Assembly (NCBI GenBank): GCA_026168455.1
Contig: CM047425.1
Location: 3,136,001-3,200,000 of the forward strand
Direction of reading: 5' to 3'
DNA from: Theocolax elegans
Lineage: Eukaryota > Arthropoda > Insecta > Hymenoptera > Cerocephalidae
Length of the DNA: 64,000 bases
Shown here: positions 20,588 to 31,889 of the stretch, piece after piece
How the letters are laid out: every line of letters begins with the position of its first letter
Numbering within the stretch: the first letter of the stretch is position 1
The notes under the pieces: generated by a model
Database searches by the model: none
Seen by the model: the letters and a program-made list of their open reading frames with translations, nothing else
Told to the model about the DNA's origin: nothing
Translations under genes and position numbers: made by a program

Positions 20588-21975
20588 TGTGACGGTCCAG
20601 TTTATTCACATAATAAAAAATAAGATAGAATCTCCTTTTTTTGAGTTTCAGTCTTATTTAATCCATCGATCCGTATAGGGTAGAGATATTATCCCATCCA
20701 ATAGCAAATCGATGAATGAGCATTGATTCGTCGAGTTAATATTTTACTGGAAACCCCTTATGACTGCGATACCACTTCAATTCAGTAACGTAGTTCCAAG
20801 AGAAAACAAATTCTCTTATCCCGCGTTTCTTTACGAATTGAAATGTGTTCGCAATCTAGGTCTAGAAATATCTAATTGCATTCAGCGACGTAGGTCTGAG
20901 AGAAAACAAATTCTCCCATCACGCGTCACCTTAAGAAAGCCATTGAGATCTCTAAGACCTAATAAAGGGTTGCCTTATTTGGGTCGTTTGGTAACATATC
21001 AAAAGAAAAAAGATCAATTATTACAGTCGAATAGAAAAGATTTATTTTACGTTCATGTAGGATGTTGTAAGAACACCCTAACATGACTTTATAATCGAAT
21101 TAACATTTGTATTCCGCGAGACTCGACCAGAGCGGAGAGGCCGCTTGAAAGGCTCGTCGTCCTCGACGAAAATGCTCCTGAGACAGCGAGAGTCGCTGGT
21201 TTTGTCAAGTCTTGGCAGTGGTGGGGGAACTCTACTCAGGATCTAAGTCTCCCACCATCGGCATATCAAGCACACGCGTCGATATGTGCGTGTATTCGCT
21301 CATGACGTCGTACTCTGGCTGTTCGTCTATATTTTCTTATATTAGATAATAAATGTATTAATTATTAATTATTATATTGTTTGAATATAATACTCGTAGT
21401 GTTATATTTTACAAGATGCATTATTTATGCATAAATATAATTACGCTATTGCTATATTATTGTAAAACTTACAGTTTTATTGAAAATTGGTTTAATACCA
21501 ATTTTCATTGTAAATTATAATAAATAATAATTTTAAATGTTGTATTTTAGTTTACTTATAACTAAAATATTTAACTTGATTTAATTAATTAATGGAAATT
21601 ATTTAAACCATTAATTATTAATAACTTTGTCATTTTTGGTTGTATCGCATTGATATTTTGACCAAAAATGGCAAATATGTAAAAAAAAATAATAAAATTA
21701 TAAATTTTACAATTTTACACTTTTCAATGTTTAAATTAATTATTTAAACATTAAAAGTGAAAATAAAAAAATCTTCCCTAGCCGGGAATCGAACCCCGTC
21801 GTAGCGCGTATCAGTCAGATACTCTACCGCTTGACTATCTTAGTCTCTTATGAGAGATGATCCGATATGTCTACATTAGCTAATTGACAGTATTAGCTTA
21901 TGTAGCATTGCTTTTTTATGCTATTTCGCTGAAATAAAAGCTTGAAATTTTGTATATCAAATTTGGGATGTCACA
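20588..21975 (-). repeat. 5' LTR of the retrotransposon
   Basis: 1388 bp and the same as the 3' LTR wherever compared. In element sense it runs from 21975 (TGTGAC) to 20588 (GTCACA) and should contain the element's promoter and polyadenylation signals. No TATA box could be assigned with confidence because the first third is AT-rich hairpin sequence. The segment about 21115-21345 is GC-richer and might hold the transcribed start region. Confidence 0.95.
21773..21848 (-). other. tRNA-like segment inside the 5' LTR
   Basis: Identical to the segment at 13198-13273: A-box-like TAGTCAAGCGG and perfect B box GGTTCGATTCC in the element's sense, about 128-203 bp into the LTR. Being upstream of the whole element, a pol III start here could read into the LTR; whether it does is unknown. 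Confidence 0.7.
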
Positions 21976-21979
21976 ATAC

Positions 21980-22937
21980 CATATATATATTTGTATTCTA
22001 TCTTACTACCAGATTTTTTTTGTATCCCGATAATCCCTACCTCAATTATTAAACAATGTAATAATTTTTATTGCAAAAAATTTAAATACAACATATACTT
22101 TTTATAGTAAATTTAATAAACAATACTGTACGCTACTCAAAAATACTCGCAAATATCTTACTCTCTACGTAAAGTTAAGAATTTATTGTCGTTTCGCACA
22201 TTCTATCGCCTCTAAATTTTTACACTTTAAAAGCTTCAAAGTAAAAAAAAAAAGCTATCAAGCAATCACGGTTTTTCCAACAAAAGACTTTTATTTCACT
22301 GTTTCTTAACTTTCGTCTCACCGCGATACACAACCGATTTTAAAAAAAAAAACATCGATTTTCAAAATAAAATCTATTTCTCTCGTTTCTCATGCACCGC
22401 ACAAACATACACAGGCACGTTAACGTATTCTAATTTTATGCAATAACGTCTACCGCACTCGAGAGGTATACTATTAATTTAAAATTACCACTATACTTGT
22501 GAGTTATTAAACCAATCAAACATAATAATAACAACCGAATATGATTACAACAATGTGTTGTTAACTAAATTACGTTTTTGCATTTACACGATTTTAATCA
22601 CATTATATACGTATCTACGTGTATATTATAGGTATACAGCCTATCCCGTATATACAAACGCGAAATGTTAACCAAAACCTTTGATGATTATTTTTTTTCC
22701 TTTTTTTTTCTTTCGATATTACTGTATATAGGATCCATTTAGCACGTGTGTAAAAATGTAATAAACAATGGGTTATAAATTACAAATGCGCGTAGCGATC
22801 GTTATCTTACGTATATACCAGAGAGTGTGACTAATTGTGTAACGATTAATTAAATAGTTTTGCAATGTACGATATATATATATCGTTTATACATATATAT
22901 CAAATGCGCTTTTCGAACAATTATCGCAGTGTATATA
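21980..22937. other. AT-rich spacer
   Basis: AT-rich sequence with homopolymer and TA tracts between the retrotransposon and the next palindromic element. Nothing gene-like is seen on either strand. Confidence 0.6.
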
Positions 22938-23820
22938 GATATGGAGCATTCTACCTCAAGTGGTACACGTAACATTCGTTGTAAACTATGTCTAAAATTC
23001 ATCCTTCTGGATTAGAATTCCTCATAAACTATATGACAATATTCAACTTGCAAAAATTGCAACTTCGCCAAAAGTGATTTCTTTATCCAAAAGTCTAAAA
23101 AAAGTCTTGAAGCAATACCTTTTAAACGGTTTATAACTAATTATAAATGGCCTTCAAGTCTGTAAAAAATTATAAAAATTTAAATAACCGCAATATGTTT
23201 TTAAAAATTTAAATGGAAATTACCATTTTAATTTTTGAAATATTTTTGTATTTCTTTAAATTATCATAACTTATTACAGACATAAAGGCCACACATAAGC
23301 TAGAAACCATTAAAAAAGTATTGCTTCAACCTTTCTTTTTAGACTTTTGGATGAAAATATCGATTGTAGTGTGGTTGTCTTATTTTAAACATTAATATTG
23401 ACGTATAGTTTATGAGACATTAACTTTGAGATTTGAAATTCTAACTCAGTAGGATAAATTCTAGACATAATTAGCAACGAATGTTACATATCGAAGGGCG
23501 CGATAGCGCCCGACGCAAGTATGGGCGCGTAAGCCATATATACAGCTAACTCAGTCCTCATATTTTTCATTTCATAACCGTTTATTATATACTATTTATT
23601 TTCATGAAATCTAATGATATACATTAAAAGTTGATAGATTTGAGGTAAGCTGTAAAAGCAGCTGGTGTTGAAAAAAACTTGAACAAAACTTAAAAAATTT
23701 AACGTTTTGAGGTTAGAATAACTTTTAAACAAATACATTCCAATAACTTTTTTCTGTTTTTTGAATAACATTTACAGTCTGTACTTAAAATTTGTATACC
23801 TAAAACACGTGGTATGTCCC
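22938..23820. mobile_element. Diverged copy of the long-palindrome element
   Basis: Sequence blocks match the near-perfect palindrome at 27838-28833 in the same order: ATCCTTCTGGATTAGAATT, CAATATTCAACTTG, TTATCCAAAAGTC, GCAATACCTTTTAAA, then their inverted counterparts. The left terminus (ATGGAGCATTCTACCTCAAG) and right terminus (CACGTGGTATGTCCC) are degraded, and about 200 bp are missing after the left end. A GC-rich insert (about 23491-23610) interrupts the right arm. This is an older copy, no longer a perfect hairpin. Confidence 0.75.
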
Positions 23821-26109
23821 GTGTATATATATATATATTATCGAAATGTATACATTTTTCTTTTAAATATAAATTGAGAATAATTAAATATATAATCCAT
23901 ATATGTGTATCAGTGTGCATGAATGGATATTCGTTTCAAAGCGGTATATGTATGCACGATCAATTTAGTCGCTAAATTTTTTAATGAACATGCCTCTATA
24001 ATACCTACTACACAACTCAATAATCTATTTTCCATAATTATAATTGACGCATAGCAAGTTCATTATATACACCTTATATATATATATATACACATCTATA
24101 TACAAATAATCCATATGGAAACGAGAATCGACACTTTTAGATTGGTTTATAATTCGTAGACGAAATCGATTATTTCGTATTGAATTATCTGTACTATACA
24201 CTTTCACAATATCGTTTGTATTCTTATGTCTTATGTTTTTTTTTTTTAAGATAAAGAAAGAAAGAAGGGAGTTTTAATTTGATCGGTGTAGGTACATATT
24301 TAAATAATTAAATAGATGTTTTAATGTAATGATTTTTTTCTGTGATTAGGAGTGAGAGATTATTATTTTTTAAATGTAACTCGAGCGAATCGGTGTGGAG
24401 TGTCTGATATTCGTTTTATTTTTGGAAATTTTAATTTGAAGCTTGTGTAAATCAGATAATTATTCTAATATATTGTGACAAGTAAACTCGTGAAATCAAA
24501 GGTAACCTTAATTTTTACAATTACTGTATTTGAGGCAAATTTAGATAATCTCTCTCCTGATAGTAATCTGATCATAAATATAACATTGTTTAAGCTAAGA
24601 AATAGCCAAGCGTCAGGAACTACCGAATAAAAGTCCGACTAATGGCAAAATTAATTAAATCTAATTAACTATCGATATTAAGAATCAAAAAATCATTCTT
24701 TTCTTGACAATCATATATTCGTAACTTCAATTTCCTTTCGTTCTATCAAAATAATAAAAATTCCTCATTAAGTGTGGTGCATGTGTTTTAGCGAAAATCT
24801 AGAGTGAATTTTGAATTAAACGAATTAAAAGAAATTTATTTAATTTACATTTGGATCCAATGAAACAAGTACCAAATGCACGGAGAGAAAATTCCAGTAA
24901 ATTTTACTAAACTTTCACTCACGTATTAATCAGACTGCCAAAATGCAAAAAATTACTGAATTTTTAATATAAAAATGTCCATACTTTTAGTACAAATGAG
25001 TAGAATTCTCAGGAAAAATTGATACAAAGTTTGGTAAAAATTTATAAAAACTTCGATTTCTACAGTATTTTACCGCGTTAAAATTTAGTAAAATTTATAC
25101 AGAAGGTTTGGTAAAATTTTTATATACAGACATTTTTTTACTTGTGTAATTGTGGTTAAATTTGAAGTAATAGATTGATTAATGAAAGTTCGATATTTTG
25201 TTCTATTTTTGCAGTCGAACAAATATGAAAAGGTAATTCTACGCAAATTTATCGCCAATTCGGTTCAAAATAATTGAAATAAAAACTGTAAATGTTTATA
25301 AATGTTTGTCAAAAGTTTAATAAAGTTAGCAATTAGTCCTGCATCTCATATATGTTTGTTAAAACTTGGCATTGTCTTATATCTTCAACATTTTTCTTAA
25401 ATCGAAGTGTCAAGTAGATGATCGTTAAGAACTCGAAAATTGATTTATTTCAATAATTTAAATATTTGCTTAAGACCGTCAGAAAAGAAAATTTATTTGA
25501 ATTTCAAATATGGTCTTGACGAGATTCGAATAAAGTGAGAACGTATTAACAACCGGTATCCATAATCACAGTTAAGTATAACTTATTTTTCAATCCAAAA
25601 TCGTAAAAAAAATACAGTCAAACTCTAATTAACCAAGTAATAATCTTCAAGAAATAACATCGAACAATCAGGTGGCCGACATACCAATCGATCCATAATC
25701 CGAATCTATATCGATCCACATTTTCTACAATCTCAATTAAAAATAAACGCTCGTATACATCCAAAGTCAATCGTTTCAACTATACATAAACTTCCTTCAA
25801 TTTTTCGTTACAATACGAAATCTCCAGTAATCAAACAACAATCTCAAACAAAAAGAGACAATCCACATATCTTCTTCCAAATCGAAATCGACAATCAATT
25901 CGTCCGTTTCACGATTTACCGCAAACGATTTATACACACATACCCAAAACGAACTCGAAAAAATCAAATAAAAAAATAAAATAAATAAACATCCCTCTAA
26001 AATTTTCACAAGTTGGTAAAAATCGGCATAATTCACCGGGCACGCGGAATGGTCACGCATCGGAAATTCCCGCGGCGAACGCGATCGCTGACTCTCTTCT
26101 GTACACCAC

Positions 26110-26169
<60 letters not shown>

Positions 26170-26487
26170 TCTCTTATTCGTTTTGGTGCGTTATGCCGAA
26201 CGATGGCGAGGTGCACATTTTATTCGAAGAAAACACGTCTTCTCTCCATCTCTCTCGTACACCCTCTCATTCAACGTCTTTACCTTCTTTTCCTCTGTTT
26301 CTGCATCTCCTTCGTCTCTTGTTTTACGATTATTTGCCTTGGTGTTCCTATGGTTTATGGCAGAATTTCTTTTTTTTCTTATTATTTACTTTCTTGCGGA
26401 GAGTGCGTTATTTATTAGTTTACTTTCGCATTATTTATACTTTTCTCTCTCTCTCTCTCTTTCTATCCGTTATTATTATTTATATTT
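23821..26487. other. Non-coding stretch with a transposon end and microsatellites
   Basis: AT-rich, with (TA)n at about 23824-23840 and 24078-24092. At 24879 a terminal motif CACGGAGAGAAAATTCCAG begins about 90 bp resembling the left end of the MITE at 48035, without a matching right end. A long (GA)n tract lies at 26115-26161, inside a GC-richer patch at about 26040-26240. Frames crossing this patch translate to Arg-Glu repeats and are not genes. Confidence 0.55.
26115..26161. repeat. (GA)n microsatellite
   Basis: About 23 uninterrupted GA units, seen directly. GA tracts can bind GAGA-type factors in insects, but no promoter was identified beside it. Confidence 0.95.
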
Positions 26488-26500
26488 AATATATATATAT

Positions 26501-26924
26501 CACCGACGCGGTGGCGGAGTGGTGGAAGCGCACCTCGGCCGATCGCGAAAGTTAAGCAGCGCTGAGCGCGGTTAGTACTTGGATGGGAGACCATTCTCGT
26601 GCGGCTTTCGTGATCGGTTAGGTGTTTTTCACATTCCACAACGTGAGCGGGAGGTGTGAAACATTCGGTTTCGGTGTCAAGGCCTACGCAATGTGACTTT
26701 GACACCCAAAAAGAATGTTTTGAATACACCGGCCATCTCGGGTGAGGTTTTCCCTGCTTCACAAGTTTCCCTCATCCACGGGCATAACCCCGGGCGAATG
26801 CGAGATGGTGGGGTTTTTAAGGGAGGGATAAAGCACCCACACATAGGTGGTAGGTGGACACCGTTAAAGTCCCCCAGGGGATAAACGGTAGGAAGTGCCA
26901 GGAAAAAAGAGGGCACAAATCAAG
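26501..26924 (+). mobile_element. SINE-like retroposon with a tRNA/5S rRNA chimeric head
   Basis: A 424-bp GC-richer segment flanked on both sides by the same 13-bp AATATATATATAT (26488-26500 and 26925-26937), consistent with a target duplication although the target is itself a TA repeat. The head contains a perfect tRNA-type A box TGGCGGAGTGG (26512-26522), followed from 26531 by sequence clearly derived from 5S rRNA. The remaining ~330 bp is an unrelated body ending GGGCACAAATCAAG without a poly-A tail, as in SINEs that borrow a LINE 3' end. Frames inside (for example 26693-26884) are not supported as genes. Confidence 0.75.
26531..26593 (+). pseudogene. Partial 5S rRNA-derived sequence
   Basis: This segment aligns by eye with the central part of insect 5S rRNA (roughly positions 33-95): GGCCGATCGCGAAAGTTAAG, then GCGCGGTTAGTACTTGGATG and GGAGACC. 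The internal pol III control regions (box A, intermediate element, box C) are largely intact. The 5' and 3' strands of 5S helix I are missing, so it cannot be a functional 5S gene. CCGATCGCGAAAG near its start can pair with CTTTCGTGATCGG at 26606-26618, with one G-T pair. Confidence 0.8.
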
Positions 26925-26937
26925 AATATATATATAT

Positions 26938-27372
26938 CGATAATAATTCCATTTATTATATATATATATATATTTGAACCGCGAGGTGACTAAAAGCGAT
27001 CGCGACGAAATTGATGTCTTTACGATTTAAGGTTTATAATTTTTCTTCAATTTGCATCGTATTATACATGTATAAATGTCGTGAAAACTGGACGTTATTA
27101 TACGAAATCACGTTAAATTTATATAATGTTGTATTTATATATAGATGTATAAATTTTTATTTGCTGAATATATTGAGTAGTATAAGTGTATAAATATATA
27201 TTTTTTTTCATCGTCGAAATTTCGAAAACATCTGTTAATAGACAGAGACAAGGGTATATATGTGTGTGTATATATATATATAAAGACAAAGAGACGAACA
27301 CATATATCGGCTTCATTGTTAGATATATCAGAAAATACCTCCCAAAGCGTGTACTAAATTCGTGACCCTTAT

Positions 27373-27417
<45 letters not shown>

Positions 27418-27837
27418 GTTATAATCGTCGTAACGAACAACGAGATTAGATGTGTCGAATATTATTTTCACGGTTTAGACAAATTTTTAATAACAATGTC
27501 TCGTATAAAAACGAATGATAATTGATTGGAAAGAAATGAAGATATGATAATCTCTAGAAGAAAAATATGTTCACTAAAATATGTGTAGTATAAAACAAAA
27601 ATAATACACTAAAAATTTAACAATATCGTACAAACTGAAGAGGATGACGAATTGTTATCGGAACGTCACCAAATAAAAATCTGGTTGTTTAATGCTCAAC
27701 AAGACCAATTATACCATATAGTTATAAGAAATCACAATATTGTGCAATTAATTAAAGTGTAAAATAATTATATAGATTCAAAAGTCGCGCGTCATCGAGT
27801 ACCAAAATATTGATATATTTAAATTAAGTATATATAT
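26938..27837. other. AT-rich spacer with TA and CT microsatellites
   Basis: (TA)n tracts flank the SINE and recur near 27260-27280; a long (CT)n tract lies at 27374-27414. No gene seen. Confidence 0.6.
27374..27414. repeat. (CT)n microsatellite
   Basis: About 20 uninterrupted CT units, seen directly. Confidence 0.95.
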
Positions 27838-28833
27838 GGGGTATTCCACGTGAAGTGGTCCGATCAAAATTTTAAAATGCGCCAAATTTTGGGTACACAT
27901 TGCAAATGTTTTTCAGAATACAGAAAAAAATTTTTAGGTACTGGAATTTATTAGTTCAAAAGTTATTCTAACCTCAAAAAGTGAACTTTTTCCAGTTTTT
28001 TTCAACACCAGCTGGGTTCATCGCTATTTAACTCAAAATCTATCAACTTTTACTATAGAACATTATATGTAACATTCGTAGCTAATTATGTGTAGAATTT
28101 ATCCTTCTGGGTTAGAATTTCTAATTTCAAGGTAAATGTTAGATAAACTACATGTCAATATTCAACTTGAAAAAAATCTAACTTCGCCACAATTGATTTT
28201 TTTATCCAAAAGTCCAAAAGAAAGCTTGGAGCAATACCTTTCAAATGATCTGTAGCATTTTTATGGCCTTCAATTCTGTATAAAGTTATGACAATTTAAA
28301 GAAAGACGAAATTTTTTTAAAAATTTAAATGGGAAATACCATGTTAATTTTTGTGAATTTTTTGTCTTTCTTTAAATTATCATAGCTTTTTACAGAATTG
28401 AAGGCCATAAAAATGCTACAGATCATTTGAAAGGTATTGCTCCAAGCTTTCTTTTGGACTTTTGGATAAAAAAATCAATTGTGGCGAAGTTAGATTTTTT
28501 TCAAGTTGAATATTGACATGTAGTTTATCTAACATTTACCTTGAAATTAGAAATTCTAACCCAGAAGGATAAATTCTACACATAATTAGCTACGAATGTT
28601 ACATATAATGTTCTATAGTAAAAGTTGATAGATTTTGAGTTAAATAGCGATGAACCCAGCTGGTGTTGAAAAAAACTGGAAAAAGTTCACTTTTTGAGGT
28701 TAGAATAACTTTTGAACTAATAAATTCCAGTACCTAAAAATTTTTTTCTGTATTCTGAAAAACATTTGCAATGTGTACCCAAAATTTGGCGCATTTTAAA
28801 ATTTTGATCGGACCACTTCACGTGGAATACCCC
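27838..28833. mobile_element. Near-perfect 1-kb palindromic (foldback) element
   Basis: The left half (27838 to about 28310) is the reverse complement of the right half (about 28360 to 28833) with very few differences. Termini are GGGGTATTCCACGTGAAGTG and its complement, set in TATATAT flanks. A loop of roughly 50 nt of AT-rich sequence sits at about 28310-28360 and is itself partly self-complementary. There is no transposase frame; a 62-codon minus-strand frame at its right edge is chance. RNA from either strand would fold into a hairpin of nearly 480 bp. Related elements lie at 22938-23820 (same family, decayed) and 46022-47291 (shared terminus, different interior). Confidence 0.85.
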
Positions 28834-28925
28834 ATATATATACCTTAATCGAAATATTAACGAAATTTTACTCAAAAACAAATAGTTGAGAACCAATCTT
28901 GACAATCTTCAATTTCGATTATAGG

Positions 28926-29430
28926 ATCCCTAGTAGAAATTTGAATCTAAGAACTATAAGAATTAAAAATTAGTAGTAGTAAGTACCTTGTAATGAAACT
29001 TCAAAATTCCTGTAGTTTCGGATGGGTTTTTAACGTATTTACGAAGATAAATGCGATTTTATTATAATTTTCACTTTTGTATTTAAAATTTAGATTTATA
29101 TTTTGAATATTTATATTTTGTCTATTTAATGGCTAAAATTTGGAAGAAAAAGTGTTTCACCGTTTTTATTACTCGGTGATTTTGTAATATTGATTGTTGG
29201 AAAAATATCGATCTTCCCGAGTCAAATCAGGAAAAGTTTTATATCATCCGAATCGTACTCTAGTATTTATAAATATAATCTTTCATACAGTCTGAAGAGG
29301 GTGGTATTGACCACCGAAACATTACAAAAAGGAAAGAATATGTTAACGTTTTCTTCACCTTTCCTCTTCTCATTTGACTCGGGAAAATTTATAAATTTCC
29401 AACAATCTATATATTTTGGTCTATTTAATG
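28926..29430. mobile_element. CCTAGTAGAAAT-family element, inverted orientation, with nested insert
   Basis: Starts CCCTAGTAGAAATTTGAATC and carries, as reverse complement, blocks found in the elements at 30634 and 31381: the motif about CTAAGAACTATAAGAATTAA, the phrase around CCTTGTAATGAAAC, and TATTTACGAAGATAAATGCG. The motif TCTATTTAATGGYTAAAA occurs both before (about 29117) and after (about 29417) a nested palindrome at 29192-29407. The right boundary is uncertain. Confidence 0.55.
29192..29407. mobile_element. Small nested palindromic element
   Basis: Arms at 29192-29230 and about 29366-29407 pair through GATTGTTGGAAA and TCCCGAGTCAAAT. The loop (about 135 nt) contains the motif CTGAAGA...GAAAC with a hairpin between (29292-29320). 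The structure is seen directly; mobility is inferred. Confidence 0.55.
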
Positions 29431-30633
29431 GTTAAAAATTGGTTTATGATCGTTCTATTAAGAATATCTATTTATTACCTATTAAATTGAATAAAAGTTC
29501 TACTATAGGGGTATATACGTATATAGTATATATACGTGATTTTTAAATATTTTCATTTGTATGCAATAGAACTATCGATCTGTATCACCTATAATATTTA
29601 CAATTGCAAGCCCGTTAATATCGTTTATCAAATCCTTTGTAGAAGTTAGTTAATTTTTATTTAATTAAATTTTTATTTAATTTAATTTTTTTGAATACAA
29701 GTATATTTTATATATAACTTACAATCTATTTTTTTTCTACTCACTTTTATACGTACTTTAAGAATAGATTAAATTTCAATGTAAGACTAAATCACCTTAT
29801 TTTCATTGAATAAATAAAAACAATTAGAAAGATATGTCAAATAAAAGAATAAGTCTTAGTTAAAACACTTACACATATGTATACCATTTTGAAATCGTTC
29901 GATTGCAAGCAGATATACGTATATCGAACGTTCCGATAATATAATTACAAAAACTCGGAATGCCTTTTAAAAATCACGATAAATCGAATATTTATGGTAA
30001 GGTAAAACGTTCGATCGAAATTGCAAACCAATTTGTTCTACAACAAAAAATATACCGTTTACGTAATCAATGAACAAACAGAAGATGAGAAATACAGGTT
30101 GTATAGTATCAAATGTATACTTGTATATAATATGAATTTAGAAGAGAATTCTGGTCAAAATAAGATTTTTTGACTTAAAATAAAAATTTTAATTATGAAT
30201 TTGGGATTTTTCGTATAAAAAATAAAAATTTTGGCGTTTTTTTTAACATTTGATTACATGATATTTTACATTATCAAGGTGCATTATATATATACATTTT
30301 TACGTATATATTGGATAATTAACCACTTTACAAATATGCAGGAATTATAGAGGAACCGATCGTGTAAAACTTGAAATTACAAAGATTCTGCAGTTCTGCA
30401 AAGACGCGTTTACGTCTGGTTTGAGCAAGAAAATGAGTAATAATAGATTCACGTTGTACTGCAAGATATCTGTTCCTTGTATCCAGTATAAGATTTAAGG
30501 GAACAGCAGTCTACATGATGTATATACTTATATAAAAAAAAGTGAATATTATATTATTTAACATGTTACGTATATAGGTTTGAATTTAAAGTGTGGACAC
30601 CGAAGCTAGAGCGATTATACACAGATGCATGCC

Positions 30634-31003
30634 CCTGATAGAAATCGTATTCCTTTAAATATAATTATTAAATGTGTCCTTTTTTCTCCCATTTTATGAC
30701 CATTTATTAAAGTAAAATCCTATTTTTCTCCCATTTTTGAGCTTGTAAATATAGATTACAGTTGAATCTAGTTATGTGCTATTAAATGTCTATTAAAAAT
30801 GAAAAAGTGAAAAATTTAATAAAATAACGTTTATCTTCGTAAATACAGAACTATTCCCGGAAATGTAGACACATTATTCGAATGTTTTGAGGTTGTGGTC
30901 AATCTATTAAGTGTTAATAAAATGGGAGAAAAAGCGTTTCATCACAAGGTACTTAATACCAATTTTTAATTCCTAGTTCTTAGTTTTAAATTTCTACTAG
31001 GTT
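30634..31003. mobile_element. CCTAGTAGAAAT-family MITE, copy 1 (about 370 bp)
   Basis: Left end CCCCTGATAGAAAT and right end ATTTCTACTAGG are imperfect inverted repeats. The interior matches the copy at 31381-31889 through long blocks, for example ATGACCATTTATTAAAGTAA, GATTACAGTTGAATCTAGTT and GCGTTTCATCACAAGGTA. It is shorter because an interior part is missing. No coding capacity. Confidence 0.7.
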
Positions 31004-31380
31004 AGTTTTTACCTAATACAATCGTTTTAATTCTTATATACTAAGGCTTTTGATATAAATTTAGAATTCCTTGCTATAGAAATATAACAAAATTGTTCAC
31101 TGTTAATTTGTTAATTAAATGCAAGCCTTTTTAGTTAATATCAATACTAAAAACATATTAAAAATATCTATATGATTATATATCGTCGTGCTTTTCGAAG
31201 ACTACCATATCTGAATGCTTTACCAGATGTAAACGTGCTACTCACGACGATATGATCATGTGTTCAATTATCAATACAATGTGATATTATATATATGCGA
31301 AAAAATATTCGACCTTTTTAATTTTCTTATCGAAATAAGAATAGAGTATATGTTCTAAGAAAAATCTTTTAGTAAAAATT

Positions 31381-31889
31381 ACCCCTGGTAGAAATCATAT
31401 TCCATTAAATAAGTATTAAATAGACTGTTTGAATAGAATGGGCAAAAAATAGGCGAAAAATGTGCCCATTTTTCTCCTATCGATGAAACGCTTTTTCTCA
31501 CATTTTATGACCATTTATTAAAGTAAAATCCTATTTTTCTCCCATTTTTGAGCTTGTAAATATAGATTACAGTTGAATCTAGTTATGTCCTATTAAATAT
31601 CTATTAAAAATGGACAAGTGAAAAATCTAATAAAACAGCGTTTATCTTCGTAAATACTGGGAATACAACAGAAATTAGTTGTAAATCAGACGAAAACGTT
31701 AAAAACCCATCCGAAACTATAGGAACTTTGAAGTTTAATCTTTCCGGAAAGCTGGAAAGAATATTTAAATATTTTGAGGTTATGGTCATTCTATTAAATG
31801 CTAGTAAAATGGGAGAAAAAGCGTTTCATCACAAGGTATTTACTACCAATTTTTAATTCCTAGTTCTTAGTTTTAAATTTCTACTAGGG
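31381..31889. mobile_element. CCTAGTAGAAAT-family MITE, copy 2 (about 510 bp)
   Basis: Left end CCCCTGGTAGAAATCATATT, right end AATTTCTACTAGGG. It is a longer relative of the element at 30634-31003, with additional interior sequence (for example around TCCGGAAAGCTGGAAAGAAT). It abuts the next palindromic element with no spacer. A 61-codon minus-strand frame inside is not considered a gene. Confidence 0.7.

Larger units (their letters stand above)
12013..21975 (-). mobile_element. Complete Ty3/Gypsy-type LTR retrotransposon, 9963 bp, minus strand
   Basis: Two 1388-bp direct repeats (12013-13400 and 20588-21975) start TGTGAC, end GTCACA, and are flanked by ATAC on both sides. Inside, on the minus strand, are a primer site matching the 3' end of tRNA-Arg, a small coiled-coil ORF, gag, a protease-RT-RNase H-integrase pol frame, an accessory ORF and a purine tract next to the 3' LTR. 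The PR-RT-RH-IN order is the Ty3/Gypsy arrangement. The tRNA-Arg primer and 4-bp duplication suggest kinship with the insect 412/mdg1 group (inference). Long frames are uninterrupted and I found no difference between the LTRs on reading them side by side, so the insertion looks young and possibly still mobile. Both flanks are non-coding, so no host gene appears to be broken. Confidence 0.95.

Noticed and set aside
26013..26489. 158-codon frame with an Arg-Glu repeat
   Set aside because: The repeat is the (GA)n microsatellite and the rest is low-complexity.
26531..26593. A functional 5S rRNA gene
   Set aside because: Only the central part of 5S is present; both strands of the terminal helix are absent and the flanks are SINE-like.
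26463..26916. Frames of 60-100 codons inside the 5S-derived SINE
   Set aside because: They include pol III promoter and 5S-derived sequence on either strand; a SINE is not expected to encode protein.
28717..28905. 62-codon minus-strand frame at the edge of the 1-kb palindrome
   Set aside because: It runs from the palindrome terminus into flanking DNA and shows no protein-like features; its sequence is explained by the inverted repeat.
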